Shown piece after piece: positions 31,823 through 44,794 of a stretch of 64,000 nt of DNA. Made by a program: the position numbers and the translations under genes. The stretch comes from Heterotrichella gracilis (Eukaryota; Sar; Xanthophyceae; Tribonematales; Xanthonemataceae). Location: NCBI GenBank assembly GCA_032358255.1, contig JAULBX010018857.1, forward strand, positions 124,001 to 188,000, given 5' to 3'. The notes under the pieces are model-generated. The model saw only the letters and a program-made list of their open reading frames with translations, did no database searches and was not told the origin of the DNA. Numbering within the stretch: position 1 is the first letter of the stretch; every line of letters begins with the position of its first letter.

Positions 31823-34254
31823 ATGTTCCCACCCGGGCGCGCGCTGTGCTGTGCTCCAAGCAGGCTCCTGGTGCGAGTCGCCACCTCTCCTACCAAGGTC
31901 ACAAACACCCACTCACCCTGCAGCCCGTCCTTGGGCGCACCAGCTCTCGCCTTTGGCACCACACACCAGCCACTCCCCTCCACTCGGTCGTGGCCACACA
32001 CACATTTACAACATTTGCGCAGCATTGCCTGCTCAGCTGTAGCCAGGAAAGATTTGCTAAAGTCAGTGGAGCCAGACTACCGGGATGACGTGGGCAGGAT
32101 CCTTGAGCAGGCTGAAAAGGCCAGTGCCAGCTGGAGCACGGTCTACACAGATTTCTACCCACCGCCTGTAGTTGGCCAAGCGCTGGAGCTGCTGCAGAGA
32201 TACGCGGACCTGTCGGTGATATCGTGGGGAGGGTATCCTCAGGCAGAGCGCTGCAGGTAGGGCTATCTCATTGGGTGTCAATGTGGCTGTCAGTGGATGA
32301 CGCACACAGTCCCACCACAACAGCACCACCAAAAAGTAGGCGCATTCAAACCTGTCCTGAAACCTGCCAAGCTGTATACAGACACAACTGGCTACTGCCC
32401 CAGCCAGTCATGCGCGTTCACCAGGCGACATTGGATGCAACCGGCCCTGTTAATTTCACACACCCCTTGGCCATGTGGTACTGCAGGGTTGCTTTGGGTA
32501 GAGAAGAACTGCTGATGGCAGCCACACTGGACCCTTCAGAGCTTGGCGGGGTGAGTACGCAAGGATACAAGTTCATGTATGTATACCATGAGTCACCAAA
32601 GGCATGTAGGTAATTCAGCCAGCATGCCAACCAGCCAGCATGCCGCTGAACTTTCGACGGGATACGAGGTTTCAGCCACACATGTCAACCTGCTAGCACG
32701 TTTACCCTGTGCTCCCGAATTGGTCCTGTATCATTCCCTTCATGTTTCAAACTGTAAAAGATACATTATACACACTTTTCAGGTTGCAGCCCTGTCTGTG
32801 AAGGGCAACTTCATGTTTGACCCCGCCACGCACCGCGACTTTTTGGGCGCCTGCCTGGGCACCGGCATCGAACGCGACAAGGTTGGCGACATACTGCTGC
32901 AGGGGGAGCAGGGTGCACAGCTGCTGGTGGTGCCCGAGCTGGTGGAGTTCCTGGAGCAGAGCCTGACGCAGGTGGGTGGCTACCAAACGGGTTAAAAATT
33001 TAGGGCACAGGGTTTAGGGTTAGCAGAGCCTGCACATGGGGGGTTGGCTCATTGCAGATTGATATGCACCGCATCTGGCTTTGCACAGAGCATATTAAAA
33101 CCGTAAACACCACCTGTTGGATGCAATGGTGCATGGCCCCAAACCGCAGTCAGTTATTTAATGCAGTCCATGGTTGAAAATACTTAAAATAGTATATACC
33201 ACAAAATGATACACGATGTGTTACGCCTGCAGGTCAGGACTGTCAGCGTCGTCACATGTGCCATGGATCTATCAGAGCTTGCTGTACGGGCGCCAAAGGT
33301 GGAGGAGGTGAGTGCATTGCGGCGCCATGCACTGGTCCCTTGGCTGGATGGCACCTGCAGCACCCTTGGCCATGTTTGTGGAAATGACACAGCGCTTGTA
33401 ACAACAGTCAAGACAGGGGTGCCTGGTGGTGGCTGACATGTGGCGCGTGTTCGAGCCATGGTGCTGTTGTATTTTTAGTGCCTGAGCAGTTCAGGAATCA
33501 TGTGGGCGCTGCTGTGTAAGGCAATGCCAGCTGGCAGCTGCTGTGCAATCACGAGACAAGCATATGTTGGGCCTGTTGATCCGCTGGTACTGTACTCTGT
33601 ACACTTTCTAGAAGATGTAGTTGCTGTCAGTGCTGCGATTTACACGCGCTCCCTATTTCAGTTTCGCAGCGTGGAGGCATCCCTGCGGCTCGACTCAGTG
33701 GCCAGCGCTGGCTTCCGCATGAGCCGCAGCAAGATGGGCGACCTCATCAAAGGCGGCGACGTTAGGTGCGCACATGGATGCCGTGATGTGCACAGCAAAT
33801 CATGGGGCTGATGGATCCAATTGTTACGGTACTTGAATAGATCATCCAGAAAATGGTACTACGGTATAGTACGTATTGCAGCATGATAGTGCAGCTGTCA
33901 GTGAGCACCAGTACTGTTGTAAGTAAACCAGAATGAGATTGTGGATGATCATTCCCATCATCCATCTGAACGACGTGGCACGCCATGCTGTCGAAACTGC
34001 CAAACAAACAGCACACGGTGTCCTTGTCGAATGGCAAAATTGACAAAAATGTCCTTAGTAATCAGCACACAGGGCAGACCAGCTTAATACATATTCATGC
34101 GTGTAGGGTCAATTGGCGATCATCTGGGAAATCGAGTTCGGATGTGAAAGAGGGCGACATCATCTCCTGTGCTGGAAAGGGACGAGTGGAGATCAAAGCA
34201 ATTGGCACCACAAAAAAGGGCAAATATACAGTGGAGATGGTGCGCTATGTATGA
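31823..34254 (+). CDS. photosystem II S4-domain (YlmH-type RNA-binding) protein, plastid
   Basis: Homologue of the cyanobacterial/plant 'photosystem II S4 domain protein'; presumed RNA-binding, acting in the plastid. Exons: 31823-32256, 32487-32550, 32783-32971, 33233-33307, 33662-33765, 34107-34254; phases continuous, 337 aa. The first ATG is used; an in-frame GTG at 31805 lies upstream. N-terminal about 70 residues are a Ser/Thr/Arg-rich transit peptide. Conserved blocks: RKDLLKSVE, FYPPPV, WGGYPQAER, GNFMFDPATHRDFLGACLGT, LLQGEQGAQLLVVPELVEFL, then the S4 domain: VEASLRLDSVASAGFRMSRS, KMGDLIKGGDVRVNW, GDIISCAGKGRVEI and GKYTVEMVRY. All closely resemble cyanobacterial proteins, consistent with endosymbiotic origin. 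Confidence 0.93.
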
Positions 34255-34380
34255 CACAGCGCGGTGGCTTTTGCCGCTCAAACGATTCAGCATGGACTTT
34301 CGCAGCAAAAAACTCCAAGAACGACACTAGAGCAGTGTTGTGGGGCATGTCGCTGATAAATTTGGAACCACGCATCTGCG

Positions 34381-34385
34381 TGTAA
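34381..34385 (+). terminator. candidate TGTAA poly(A) signal (PSII S4)
   Basis: TGTAA about 127 nt after the stop codon, within the 200-bp gap before the convergent HIRA stop. Confidence 0.4.
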
Positions 34386-34454
34386 CCCACACACAGTGAG
34401 TCCATATGCTGCCTTGCCCAGCGCTGCTGCTTGCGCCCGAGCATGCCTAGGCTG

Positions 34455-37400
34455 TCAGCAAACCTCCATCAAGGCAGCATCACTGCCACCAGCAGCAGCC
34501 CCATTGCCCGCCACCACCACCGCACTGCTGCTGCGCCGCGGGAGCTCCTTGAGGATGTCTGTGATCTCGCTCACCAGGCGCTGGTTGGCCCTGTTCCGGC
34601 TGATCTCGCGCACAACCTCCTCCTGCAGCAGCTGGCGCTTGTCCAGGCCCAGCACCTGGAAAATATAAAACAGATATTGATGTTATATACATATGGGAGG
34701 AATTTTTTTATATGTTTTTGTAAATATTATTGATTGTTGAGAAGAAAAATGCCGATAGTGCACTGCTTATCAAGACCCAATGACATGACAAGGGAAGGCA
34801 TACACAGGCCAGCCTGCGATGGGCAATCAACAGCCAAAATTGTGGTCCAGCTATTAACGTACAGGCACAGTCTTGCAGCAATGTGTGTGACTAAGTGAAC
34901 AATATGCCTTTTGGTTGCCTTGCACACATCCCTCAACCAGCGTGACCATGATTGTGACACAACTTCGCACATGGGTATATGACATCTGCCACAGAAAGTG
35001 ATAATGACGTACCTTAGGCTCCCATCCGCTCTCCGACAAACTGTCGCCAGCAAAGCTCAGAGGCCCCATCAAGTCCTCGCATACTTCTCGCAATCTGCCC
35101 TCATCAGCTTCCGCTACAGGGACAGGGATCAGTTCAGGCTAGTGCAACGTGACAGCAGGCCACTAAATTGCAAGGGCAACAGCAGCAGGCAATGGTGCAT
35201 TGAATATAATTATTCGCTACAACAGCCTGGTAAAGAAGACTAGAGAATGTTCAATGCGATGCAAGGTATCAGCAACTGGTTAGAATAGTGTCAGGATGGA
35301 ACTGCTTGGCGCGTTTGTGCAAGGCTAAATGCTAATCTTGCTGTGCTGCTGCAACAGCAAACTTATGATTTGTGGTGCAAATATTGGCAGGCAGGTAGTC
35401 CCCTATTTAGTATACATACCTGCCAGACTGCGGACATACACAAGCAGCCAATGCCGATACTCATTGGCTGATTTGGTAGCCAATGCTGCAGCAACGTTGC
35501 TCTCCAGGTGGGCACGCGTTTCCTGGACCTGCCTCCATTGCGGGGCTTGCAAGCTTGCAGCAAGGGCAGTGCCGTTGGACTGCTGGCGGGCAGTGACACT
35601 GGACTGGAGGGAGGCCAGATCACCTGCAAAATGGGGTTTAGAATTTGCATGCAGTTGGCTACCCTTCAAGGCAGGAGCACAGGAACAGTATGATTCCACC
35701 TGCAAAAATTAGATTCAGAGAGCATGCGGCCAATGCAGTGCATTTTCCCGCAACAGCTGCTGGCCACTGGATTGTAAAGACGGCAAACCACACACACCTA
35801 CGGTGCCGTTCGTGGCCTGGATGGTGGTTTGGAAGGCTGACGATGGGAAGGAGTCATCCGCGATGCTGAGCCACACCTTGAGGCCCACGTGGTAGATGTA
35901 GGCGTGGCGGTTGGACAGAACCACGATGGGCAGGCCGCTGTTTCCCAGCTTGACGGTAGCAACTGGGCAGGCACACGCACGATCAGTATGCTGAGAAGGT
36001 CACAGCGCGGTGCATTGTACATACAAGGTCAGTATCAGTGACAACCGACACGCGGTGCTGGGCCTGTTGGCAAAAAAAGGTTTTTGGATAATAATCACTG
36101 TTATTATTATCACAATTCCCTGAATAGTTATCTGCAATTTATTTGAGATGCCTTGGAAATCATAAGACAAGCATGGTTTGAAGTGTGAATGATGTAACGC
36201 ATAATATAATAGAAAAGGCCAATTACAAGGCAAATACTGCTTGGTATTTTGTAACAGCAGCAGCACACAAGCTTTCAAACGTGTGAAATAGCTCACCATA
36301 TGTGTCAGCTGGCGCCGAAGCCAGCAGCTGGCCTGCGTCTGCCTCCATGCGCAGCGCCAGGCTCTGAAGGTCCCACACCCTGAGGTGTGCATCGGCTGTC
36401 AGCACCAGCAGCTGCCACTCCCCGTCAGAGGACATGATGATGGGTGCGGCACCCAGCTTGACGGGGGGCAGCATCCTCCTGCCTGCTGGGGTGTACACCT
36501 GGAGTGCAAAGGGCATCCTGGTCAAGTACAGCGCAAAACGGTATGGCAATGTTGACGCATCTTGTTATATGCAATTGGCGAATTGGGAGCCACGACGCTC
36601 CTTATACTTTTAACATGGCTTAGAAGAGGTGCAAATGTTGACACTGTCACATTCTTTGATTGGAATGTGGACATAATTTATGCAATACATATGTCCACAT
36701 TAACAGAAAATACCTTCTATTTTTGTAAGTAAGTAAGTATTTGCTTTCCAGCTTTGAAAGCCAGGTTAGCTTGTCTGGGTATGCCTCATCCCAGTCCTAG
36801 AGCCAAGGCTTAACTGACACTGTTTCCAGTGTGGCAGATGGTGGCCAACCAGTCGTGCCGCTTACCGCACTTGCGTGCTCCCCATTTTATCCCGTCGCAA
36901 AGTTCAGGGAAATTCGAAAAATATCTATTTTTGTAGATGAGGAATATTAAGAAGCCGCAGATACAAGCAAGTCAAACCTACCTGCAGCGTGCCGTCCTCC
37001 ATTGCAACCGCCTCAAAGCGCATTGTGCCGGCAGCTGCAACCACGTTCCCAAACACGTGGTCCGTCCACTGGGTGCTGCCCCCCACCGCGCAGCGCACTT
37101 GCGCAATGGGCCTGTGCTGGAAGCTGCCCACAGCGTTAGTCACCTCAAGGCAGCGGGCCCCCTGTTCATCGCTGTGCATCAAGAAGCCCTCATCCTTGCC
37201 CAGCTGCACGCTCAGCGACTTGTGCACCGCCCCAACTGGCAGCCGGACAGGTGGCTGTGGCTGAGCAGCGCCAGGTGGCGCGCTGGGTGTGGTGGAGGGC
37301 TGCTGGGCAAGGGGCTCCACCCGCGCCCGCTGGGCACCACCAGGGGGGGTAGCTTGTGGGAGGGTGCGCTTCTCCCCTTGCAAGCTGGTGCCAGGGACAG

Positions 37401-38880
37401 GCCGGGGAGCGATGCTGTGGGGCGCCTTTGGCGGTTTGCCACCGCTGGTTGGCACCATGACAACCCTACGTGGCGCAGCAGCCGGCTGCAAAGCTGCCCC
37501 GCTGGTGGATGGGCCAGCGAGGCGCGCGTCCAGCGCCGAGCGGCTGCTGGCGGCGGTCTTCTTGGGCTGTGCAACCACCACATCTTGGACTGTGGATGCG
37601 GCCGCCTCGTGCTGCAGCTGCTCAGCGCTCTCCAGCAGGGGCGTGTCGCGGGCCTTGGAGTCTCCATACAAGGTGCGCAGCAGCTCGTCCACTTCATGCT
37701 GCTCCAGGCACTCGCCCAGCTCGCTGCGGTCAAACTTCACCAGGGCCACAGTGCCGTCCACCGAGCACGCAAGAAGGGAATAGCCATCGGGTGTCCACAC
37801 AGAGTCCACCACCTGCTGCTTGAACAGCTTCTGGCAGATCACCAGCGGCCTTGTAAGGCCTGATGTCCAGACTGTGAGCTGCGTGTCATGGCTGCCAGTG
37901 GCAAAGATTTGGTTGTATGCCAGGTTGGAAGAGCTGCTGGCTTCACCGCCTGCATCGCTCCTGCCCTTGTGGAACAGCTTGGGGTTGACCCGGGTTGACA
38001 CAACTGGCGCAGTGTGGCCCGCGAAGGAGTACTTGATGGTGGTCCATTCTGAGCGCTTCAGCAGGGCGGCGGTGTGACACGGGGGCTGGAGCGCGTTGAC
38101 AGCAACCAAGTACTGGCCATCCATGGACCATGCCAGCCGGGTGGAGTAGGTGCTCGACACAAAACCCTTGAAGGGCTCTGTGACCTTGTACACTGCTGTC
38201 CAGTCCTCCAGGCGCCAGATGATGATGGACCTGTCGTCCGACTGGCTCGCCAGGTACTGGCCGATGGGGTCCCAGGCCACACCCTTCACGTAGCTCTCAT
38301 GACCCTCAAGGGTCTTCACCCGCCCCCCCGTCTCGGCATCCCAGATGATGACCACGTTGTCCAGGCTGCACGAGGCGATGTACTTGTCCTGCATTGACCA
38401 CGCCAGATCTGTGATGTTGTTGCTGTGGCCACGCAGCGTCAGCCTGCGCTTCCAGTTCTCGATGCTGGGCCCATCCAAGCTGCCAAACGTCCCTCTGCCA
38501 GGGCCTGCTGCGAACTCAAACACGCACACGAAGGTGTCGTCCGAGCCCGTTGCGATGAACTGGCCGCTGCTGGAGAAACGGACGACGTTGACAGGCGCCT
38601 CGTGGTGGGCCAGCGTGGCCAGCAGTTTGTGGACGGTGCTGTCTGCCTCGGCCTTGGCATCCATGATAGGCAGCATGTTCCATATCTTTATCTTGTGATC
38701 CTGCCCCGCAGTGGCGCACTTTGTTCCGGACGGGTGCACATCGATGGCGAATATGGAGCCTGCAGGCACACAACTGCGTTGACCCAACCGGAAGAGAACA
38801 TCGAAATTGAAAAAGTGGAAGCAATGCAGTGGGGATAACTTGCCTGCGTGGGTCACCCAGGGGATTCTGTCCAAAATCAT
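34455..38880 (-). CDS. HIRA: histone chaperone HIRA
   Basis: Deposits histone H3.3-H4 independently of replication, with ASF1, UBN and CABIN. Exons: 38880-38844, 38759-36982, 36498-36297, 35962-35798, 35623-35420, 35113-35013, 34655-34455; phases continuous, 895 aa. Start MILDRIPWVTHAG is the HIRA N-terminus. Residues up to about 370 form the WD40 propeller (FAIDVHPSGTKCATAGQD, SSGQFIATGSDD, LRGHSNNITDLAWS, LEGHESYVKGVAWDP, LASQSDDRSIIIW). A low-complexity linker contains an RARVEPL motif resembling the ASF1-binding B domain. The C-terminal HIRA domain spans exons 3-7 (VYTPAGRRMLPPV, VLTADAHLRVWDL, VVLSNRHAYIYHV, coiled ending LGLDKRQLLQEEVVREISR). Intron 1 has a GC donor. Its 3' end is only 200 bp from the convergent PSII S4 stop. 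Confidence 0.96.
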
Positions 38881-39908
38881 CGCCAAGCAGTAGACAACAC
38901 GGGGTTCTACGAAGGAGAGATGCTTGCTGCTTGCCCGCCCATGTCCTGGGTTCCTCCTTCACTGGCTCATCTGCAGGAACTATGATGCATGCAGGTGGTC
39001 GTGCATGCACTTGTTTACCCTGGTGCCATCGCTTGTATTTGGGGACTGGCTTACAGTGTAAACTGTGAACAACACTGGTTGAACGATAGGGTTGCTTGGA
39101 TAACAGTGCAATACCATACTTCAAAAAGGTACCACCTTGCCCAATTCTGGTGGTGCCTGCTAAATGCTGGATCATCCCCAACAGAGGCTGCCCAGATCCC
39201 CAAAATCTAGCCTGCATGAGGTGGCACTGCCCGGCATGCAGGCTAGAGTTTGAAGTTTTGAACCATTCACTCGGTCTGCTATACCATGGTATGCTGCTTC
39301 CATTATGCCACAGCGGCCAGACGTTAACGCCCTGATGACGCGCTTCGGGCCGAGAAGTGTTACAGTAACGGAAAAGAGGGAAAGGTGTCCCCCAACGCAT
39401 CCTAGGTGGGCTGAGGTGGGCTGCAGAGCAACACCTGCTAGGCTTTGGCTGGGCCCACACCAGGGAAGCACGTGTCGCCATAACTTGATGAACATACTGC
39501 GATGATAAGGCTAATGATTACTGCGATGCATGTAGGCAGATATGATGGTGGCTGAGCTGCGCCATACTGGTCCTACTAGTGACGCTTCATCCTCCGCTAC
39601 AGGCTGTCATCTGGATGCATAGCACGTATGTCTGAATCTATAGGCATCCTGGAAGCGATACAGCCCAAAGAATCTTAAAATATGCCATGAGGCATGCCAT
39701 TGCGCACATGGTCCATTTGCCCCACTGGCAGGCCGCGCATGTATCAAATGACACCCAATGTGCATGCTCAATGCAATACAAGCAGCAGGTACACGCAGTG
39801 CAATTCACACAGCTCTGAATGCCAGATGCCAGTCCCGTGGAGGATTGGCCATGCTAATATGTGCGCGCAACATGCTCAAACGCCACATGCTCCTCTTCAC
39901 AGTGCAGG
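38881..39908. other. intergenic between HIRA and the recombinase
   Basis: Holds the HIRA 5' flank and the recombinase 3' flank. No coding or RNA gene recognised. Confidence 0.55.
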
Positions 39909-42900
39909 TCATGGTTTGCTGGAGATGGCCCTCAGAGCAATGCTGTTGAGCGATTGCAAAAGCTCCACTGCAGGCTCTACCTTCTCCGCCTTGGTACGCC
40001 TGTACAGACGAACAAAAAATATACTTATAAATCACAAACGCAACTAAAGTATAGTACCTCTCAGTAGACTTGGACCCTACAGACAAATGATATATCTTGT
40101 CTCATGTAGCATTCACAACTTATCACTACTTGTATTGCCAGCAACCTCTCATAACCAAAAAACCAACAAACACTATACATCTGCACAATCAAAACCCTTG
40201 CTAGCCACCTGGACAGCAAGCCATCATCCCATGCCGCCTGCCACATGCCTGCAGCAAGCAACCACTGCTGTTACCTCCCAGCCATTTCAACCCTAACCCA
40301 GAACCCTAACTTCCACTGCCCCCCACCTGTCGTAGGTCTGGCGCTGCATGTCCACCGAGTGGCCCATGTAGATGGCAAGGGCCTCAAGCTCGCGCTCAGA
40401 TGCGTTCCCTCCCCGCAGGTAGGTCACAATCATGTCGCGCACCAGGTGGGGATTGGTGCGCTTGCCAGTCATGCGGTAGGCCGTGGTGCTGAACAGCCGG
40501 TACACGCTTGCCGCAGTCAGGGGCTTGCCGCACTTCCTGAAGGGGGCAGCAGCATGCTGTGTTATGTGCGTCGCACGAATGATGGCGATCAGCAGTGGGT
40601 GAACCACATACTGGTAAATCATCACTCACATACCGTTCATCATATGATACATCCGATGCTGATTACCAGGCGCATGATGTTGTCTCAAGCTGCCATCATC
40701 CGCTTGCATGCATCACTATGACTCAATGGTACTCAGATAGGAACATAGCATTGCCTTCCAGCAACAATGAGGCACATCCGTGAGCTCTGTGAGAGAGCAT
40801 GTGGCCGCAGGTACTTACTGTGAGAAGAGGAGTGCGTGCTGTGGCTTGAGCTCCGCCCGCCATGTGTGTATGAACTCCTCCAGCTCGGGGTAGATGTGTG
40901 GGGCCAGCACAAGGGGGGGGCGCTCACCGTACGCCTTGCCTGTCTTGTAGTCCTTGGCGCTGTGGCGGATGACCCACCTGCAAAGTGATACATTCCACTG
41001 CTCAGGTACAAAAATTTATACATACATACGTACATTGTCCTGTGCATACACTTTTTTCACTTTAAAATCCAATTGCAACAAGGCTGAAAAGGACACATGT
41101 TGCTTGATAGTGCTGGGTCAGTCCACATTTGCTTATAGTTGCAAATTTACACCTATGCCTGACAACAGGGTCCTGATGCCCAACATCACATTCTGCACGT
41201 TGAAGTAATCTGGCTGTACTGCTGACTTCATACAAATCTGGCTGTACTGCCGCTGCATATGATCAACTGCCTGCATGCACGCACCGTTCCCCTTCCTTGA
41301 GCAGCGTCCTCCCAAGCTCGAGCTCCCTGATTGTGCGCTGTCGGTCAGGCACACATGACAGAATGGCGAAGATGAGGTAGCGCTGCAGCGACCAAGCCAC
41401 AGCGGTGCGCTCCCGCAGTTGCCCCAGGTTGTTGCGTGCTGCGGCGACGCAAGGCAATCTAAGACATGCAAACACAGCGCACCGCAATGGCCAATGTGCA
41501 GTAGGAACATGCGCCAGGCAAGTGGCGTTTTATCATGTTGCATAATCCGATCCGTCTATAAAAAATTATGTTACATGGATCATACAATCTTTGTGAGGCC
41601 AAGACGCAGGCAGGCAGCAGACAATCTGTTGTTGGTTTAGGGTTTAGAATTTAGGGTTTAGGGTACTGCTGTCTACGCACCCGCGCACTCCTTTTTGAGG
41701 TTCTGCACCAGTGCCAGGTACTCCGGCCATGCGAGCCACTTCAGGCTTTCATCCGATGTGCGCCCCGCCACCGCCGACTGCTTGCGCACGCCGTTGATGA
41801 TGGTGCGCAGCTCCCGCACCACCAGCACATCGTGGTAGGTCTTGTCGCCCTCGGAGGGGTGCACCTGGGACTCTTGATGGTACAGGAACTTGGCCATCTG
41901 CGGCAGTGCGGTGGTGGTGCGGTCATTGTCGCCCACAGCTGAGCATTTTAGCTTGTGCCTTTGATGTAGGAGGCACACGCTTGGGCCTCACTAATCAGCT
42001 AGTTGCTGGATTTCGTGGACTAGTGTGCATCCATTGCATGCATGTGCATGAATTTGTGTATTTCATAGACAAATGTACCTCCATTGCAAGTGTTGTTGCC
42101 ATTTTGCACCCACCGAGAGAATGGAACGAGCCACAATGCCCTCTGTGCGGACGTTGATATCACGTTCTGAGACCAGCCATTGCATGAAGTCAAACGCATG
42201 GCTGACACCCGCCCTATCCGAGGAAGGCATCGCCGACTTCATTGTCAGCTCCGCCAATGGGACACCTTTGATGGTGTGCATGTACCCAAGGAAACCCCTG
42301 CGACCACGCAGCATGCAAGGGCTTCAGAGAATTTTTGCAAGATGGAGGAACAGGAGCTAAAAGACAGGAGCAAATTAATGCCAAGGAACAGCTACTGGCA
42401 TGCACTGGCTCTCGAGAATACATGTGGCAGTGCCATTGGAATATCTGCCATAGGTACGTACCTTATGTGTGCAGCATACTTCCTTGCTGTCACCTCCGCC
42501 ACGGGCTCATTCTGGGCGCCAAAGAACTTTACCGTGCAGAATTTGTGGAATGCTTCAAATTCTTGCTTCAGCTGCGGCGTCATGTTTTGTTCCTGCAGGG
42601 ACACATGCAGGATTTTTGAACAATGTAAAAGAATTACCAATTGACAAAATACGTGCCAACTGAAATGGCTAAACACCATCACACTCTTCCTTTATGAACC
42701 TATGATGCATTGAACACTTTGTTTCTTGCAAATAAAATGGAGAGGATCTGCAAAGCAGGTGTCTCTTCAGCAGATGTGTGCCTCTGAACGGGTACCTGAA
42801 GGCCATATGGAGGTTTTCGGACTCGGGTGGTCACTTTGACTTTGTCCATGGACATCCGCCACTTGAGACGGAAACGTGGCGCATAGCGCTGAGAAATGCT

Positions 42901-43985
42901 GCCTTCCTGATCAGGGGCATCCGATTCCTCCCCTGCAATCAACAGCACATGTTATGAGCGTGCCAGTACAGGCGTTCCTGCGCAGGCCACGCCGCATGCC
43001 CTTTGAGGAGAAGGTACCCACCAGTGGAGGTATCCAACAAGGTGATGCCATCATCAGTGCCGTCATCAGTGGAACTGTTGGTGGCATTGCTAGTGGCACC
43101 ACTGTCCTCAGCACGTATCTGGCCATCGAATGCTGCTAGTGTGTCTCCCAGCGGTAGCTCCTCGGCGGGCAACAGTTCTCGCAGTGTGGATAAGAAGCGC
43201 AGCGGGAGCTGTAGGCTCTTTGCCTCAGCCTGCATGCGTATGATACACCATTGGCTGACTGCCATGATTGCTCTCTGTGTGTATTATTGAACGCTCAAGA
43301 ACCTGATTATAAATGATGGAAATCCCAGTGTTTTATACTGAGTTTGAGCAGAGCCAGTAGAGCGTAAATCATCGCTCACCTCAGACATAGCCGCAACATC
43401 AGCCGCTGTGCTGTACCAGTTGTTCTGCAGCATGCTCACCTGCAGCCAAAAGCGCGATTGTTGGAGTGCGGTGGATACGGAAATACATCTCCACAAGGAG
43501 GTCGAGAGAGTGTGATAAACTCACCAGGGCCTGCTCGCTCTCCCCAGGCGTCCTACCCAACCGGGAACACACCAGCTTGATGGCCTCTTCCACGGTGTTG
43601 GTGGGTGTAAGGCAAGCATGGCCTGAAACACCCCCTTGCCCTGAGGCACCTGCAATGCATGTGAATTACAGTCGTTTGAGGTTGGCCAAGGTAGCTTGGT
43701 TGGCAGGAGGTACCATGTAGAGGTTGAGGCTTTAAGTTAACAGGCAAGTGTCTCACCTGCATCCGACGAGCTGAACCGGCTAGAGAGTTCTCGAGCCCGT
43801 TGATTTGTGCGTCCCAGTGCAATGCGAAGTTCCTGGTGACTGATACTCGCTCTGGTAATTCCAGCAAGGCTACAAGATCCCACGGGTTGACAAGGGTAGG
43901 CCATCCCAGATTTCACTGAGGCTTTTCCAGGCCCGCTGCAGGGGAGGTTGAGAGTCCGCAGCTTCATTGCTAGCTGTCTCCTCAT
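39909..43985 (-). CDS. intron-rich tyrosine recombinase (phage-integrase superfamily)
   Basis: DNA breaking-rejoining enzyme; natural substrate unknown. Twelve exons: 43985-43757, 43649-43525, 43439-43380, 43229-43022, 42932-42796, 42592-42462, 42297-42114, 41951-41681, 41438-41285, 40977-40819, 40536-40327, 39999-39909; 652 aa. Phases agree; the acceptor at 41951 is the least certain. About 1-240 are poorly conserved; 250-450 look like a helical core-binding domain (QEFEAFHKFC, VARKYAAHIR-like segments, MAKFLYHQE). The catalytic domain keeps every key residue: Arg I in CVPDRQRTIRELE, the beta-hairpin Lys in AKDYKTGKAYGER, NPHLVRD (HxxR), YMGHS (His) and QRQTYDRR (Tyr nucleophile). No reverse transcriptase, transposase or terminal repeats flank it, so it is probably domesticated or Crypton-like. 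Divergent from the TLDc gene. Confidence 0.85.
41636..41664. repeat. TTTAGGG run in a recombinase intron
   Basis: GGTTTAGGGTTTAGAATTTAGGGTTTAGGG-type run immediately beyond the donor of the exon ending at 41681. On the coding strand it reads CCCTAAA. Confidence 0.9.
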
Positions 43986-44794
43986 CTACGTCCTGGCAAG
44001 ACTGATTTTCAAACTTGGCTACAGCTGAACACCAGATTCAACGAGGGAAGCGCGCCATATCAACGTTGGCTCATTTAGCGACCTTACTGGCCAAGTGTGT
44101 ACCAAAAGTCCAGGTATCTGCAGATACATCGAAGCAAGTGTGCTGGCATATTTTGAAAATGGTGGCAACCAACTCTTCAACAAAGTATGCTAAGGGAGCT
44201 TCATAGGAGGACTTAAATACTTTATGACTTGAAACTGGACGTTCGGAAGTGGGCACTGGGGCGTGAAAGTATATTTATGGCATTTGTTGCAACAAGTTGG
44301 ACAGATGCATGCATGCATAAAATTTGAATGCATGCATATGCAAAACGCAGTATACGGGTCCCTTGAGTACCACTCGGTAGAAAGGACACAACGACAACTC
44401 CACTAGGTATTGCAGCAACCTTAATTGTGATAGCACACTGAGTACTCTATGGCTTTCTTCAGAAGGACAGCTCCCACATGCGTCGATATTTCTAGCCAGA
44501 TCTTCAAAGGACAGCAATAAAGAAGGCACGTCGAGTTTGAATCTGTTCAACAAGTGGGAGATATGTCCGCCACGCACTACCCGCAGCACAAGCTGCCGTT
44601 TTCCTCTGCCAGCAGGTTGAGCCAGAGGGGTGCAGCTACCCCTGGGAACACACGAAGGTGGGTTGCAAGAACCCAGTACACTCCTACAACAGACACAGCG
44701 CTCATCTAGGTCGCTGTAACCGTGCTGCCTTCGTCTTTGCTAGGGCTAGCAGGGCTGAAAGGTCATCTGTGCACCCACCTAACGATGGCATGCC
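43986..44794. other. divergent intergenic region (recombinase / TLDc)
   Basis: About 0.8 kb with ATGCATGCAT palindromes near 44305 and 44330. No exon recognised; presumed promoters for both genes. Confidence 0.55.

Noticed and set aside
36937-37863. 308-codon open frame on the plus strand
   Set aside because: It is antisense to the HIRA linker exon, which has clear HIRA similarity and a consistent splice model; the plus-strand translation is compositionally biased and matches nothing.
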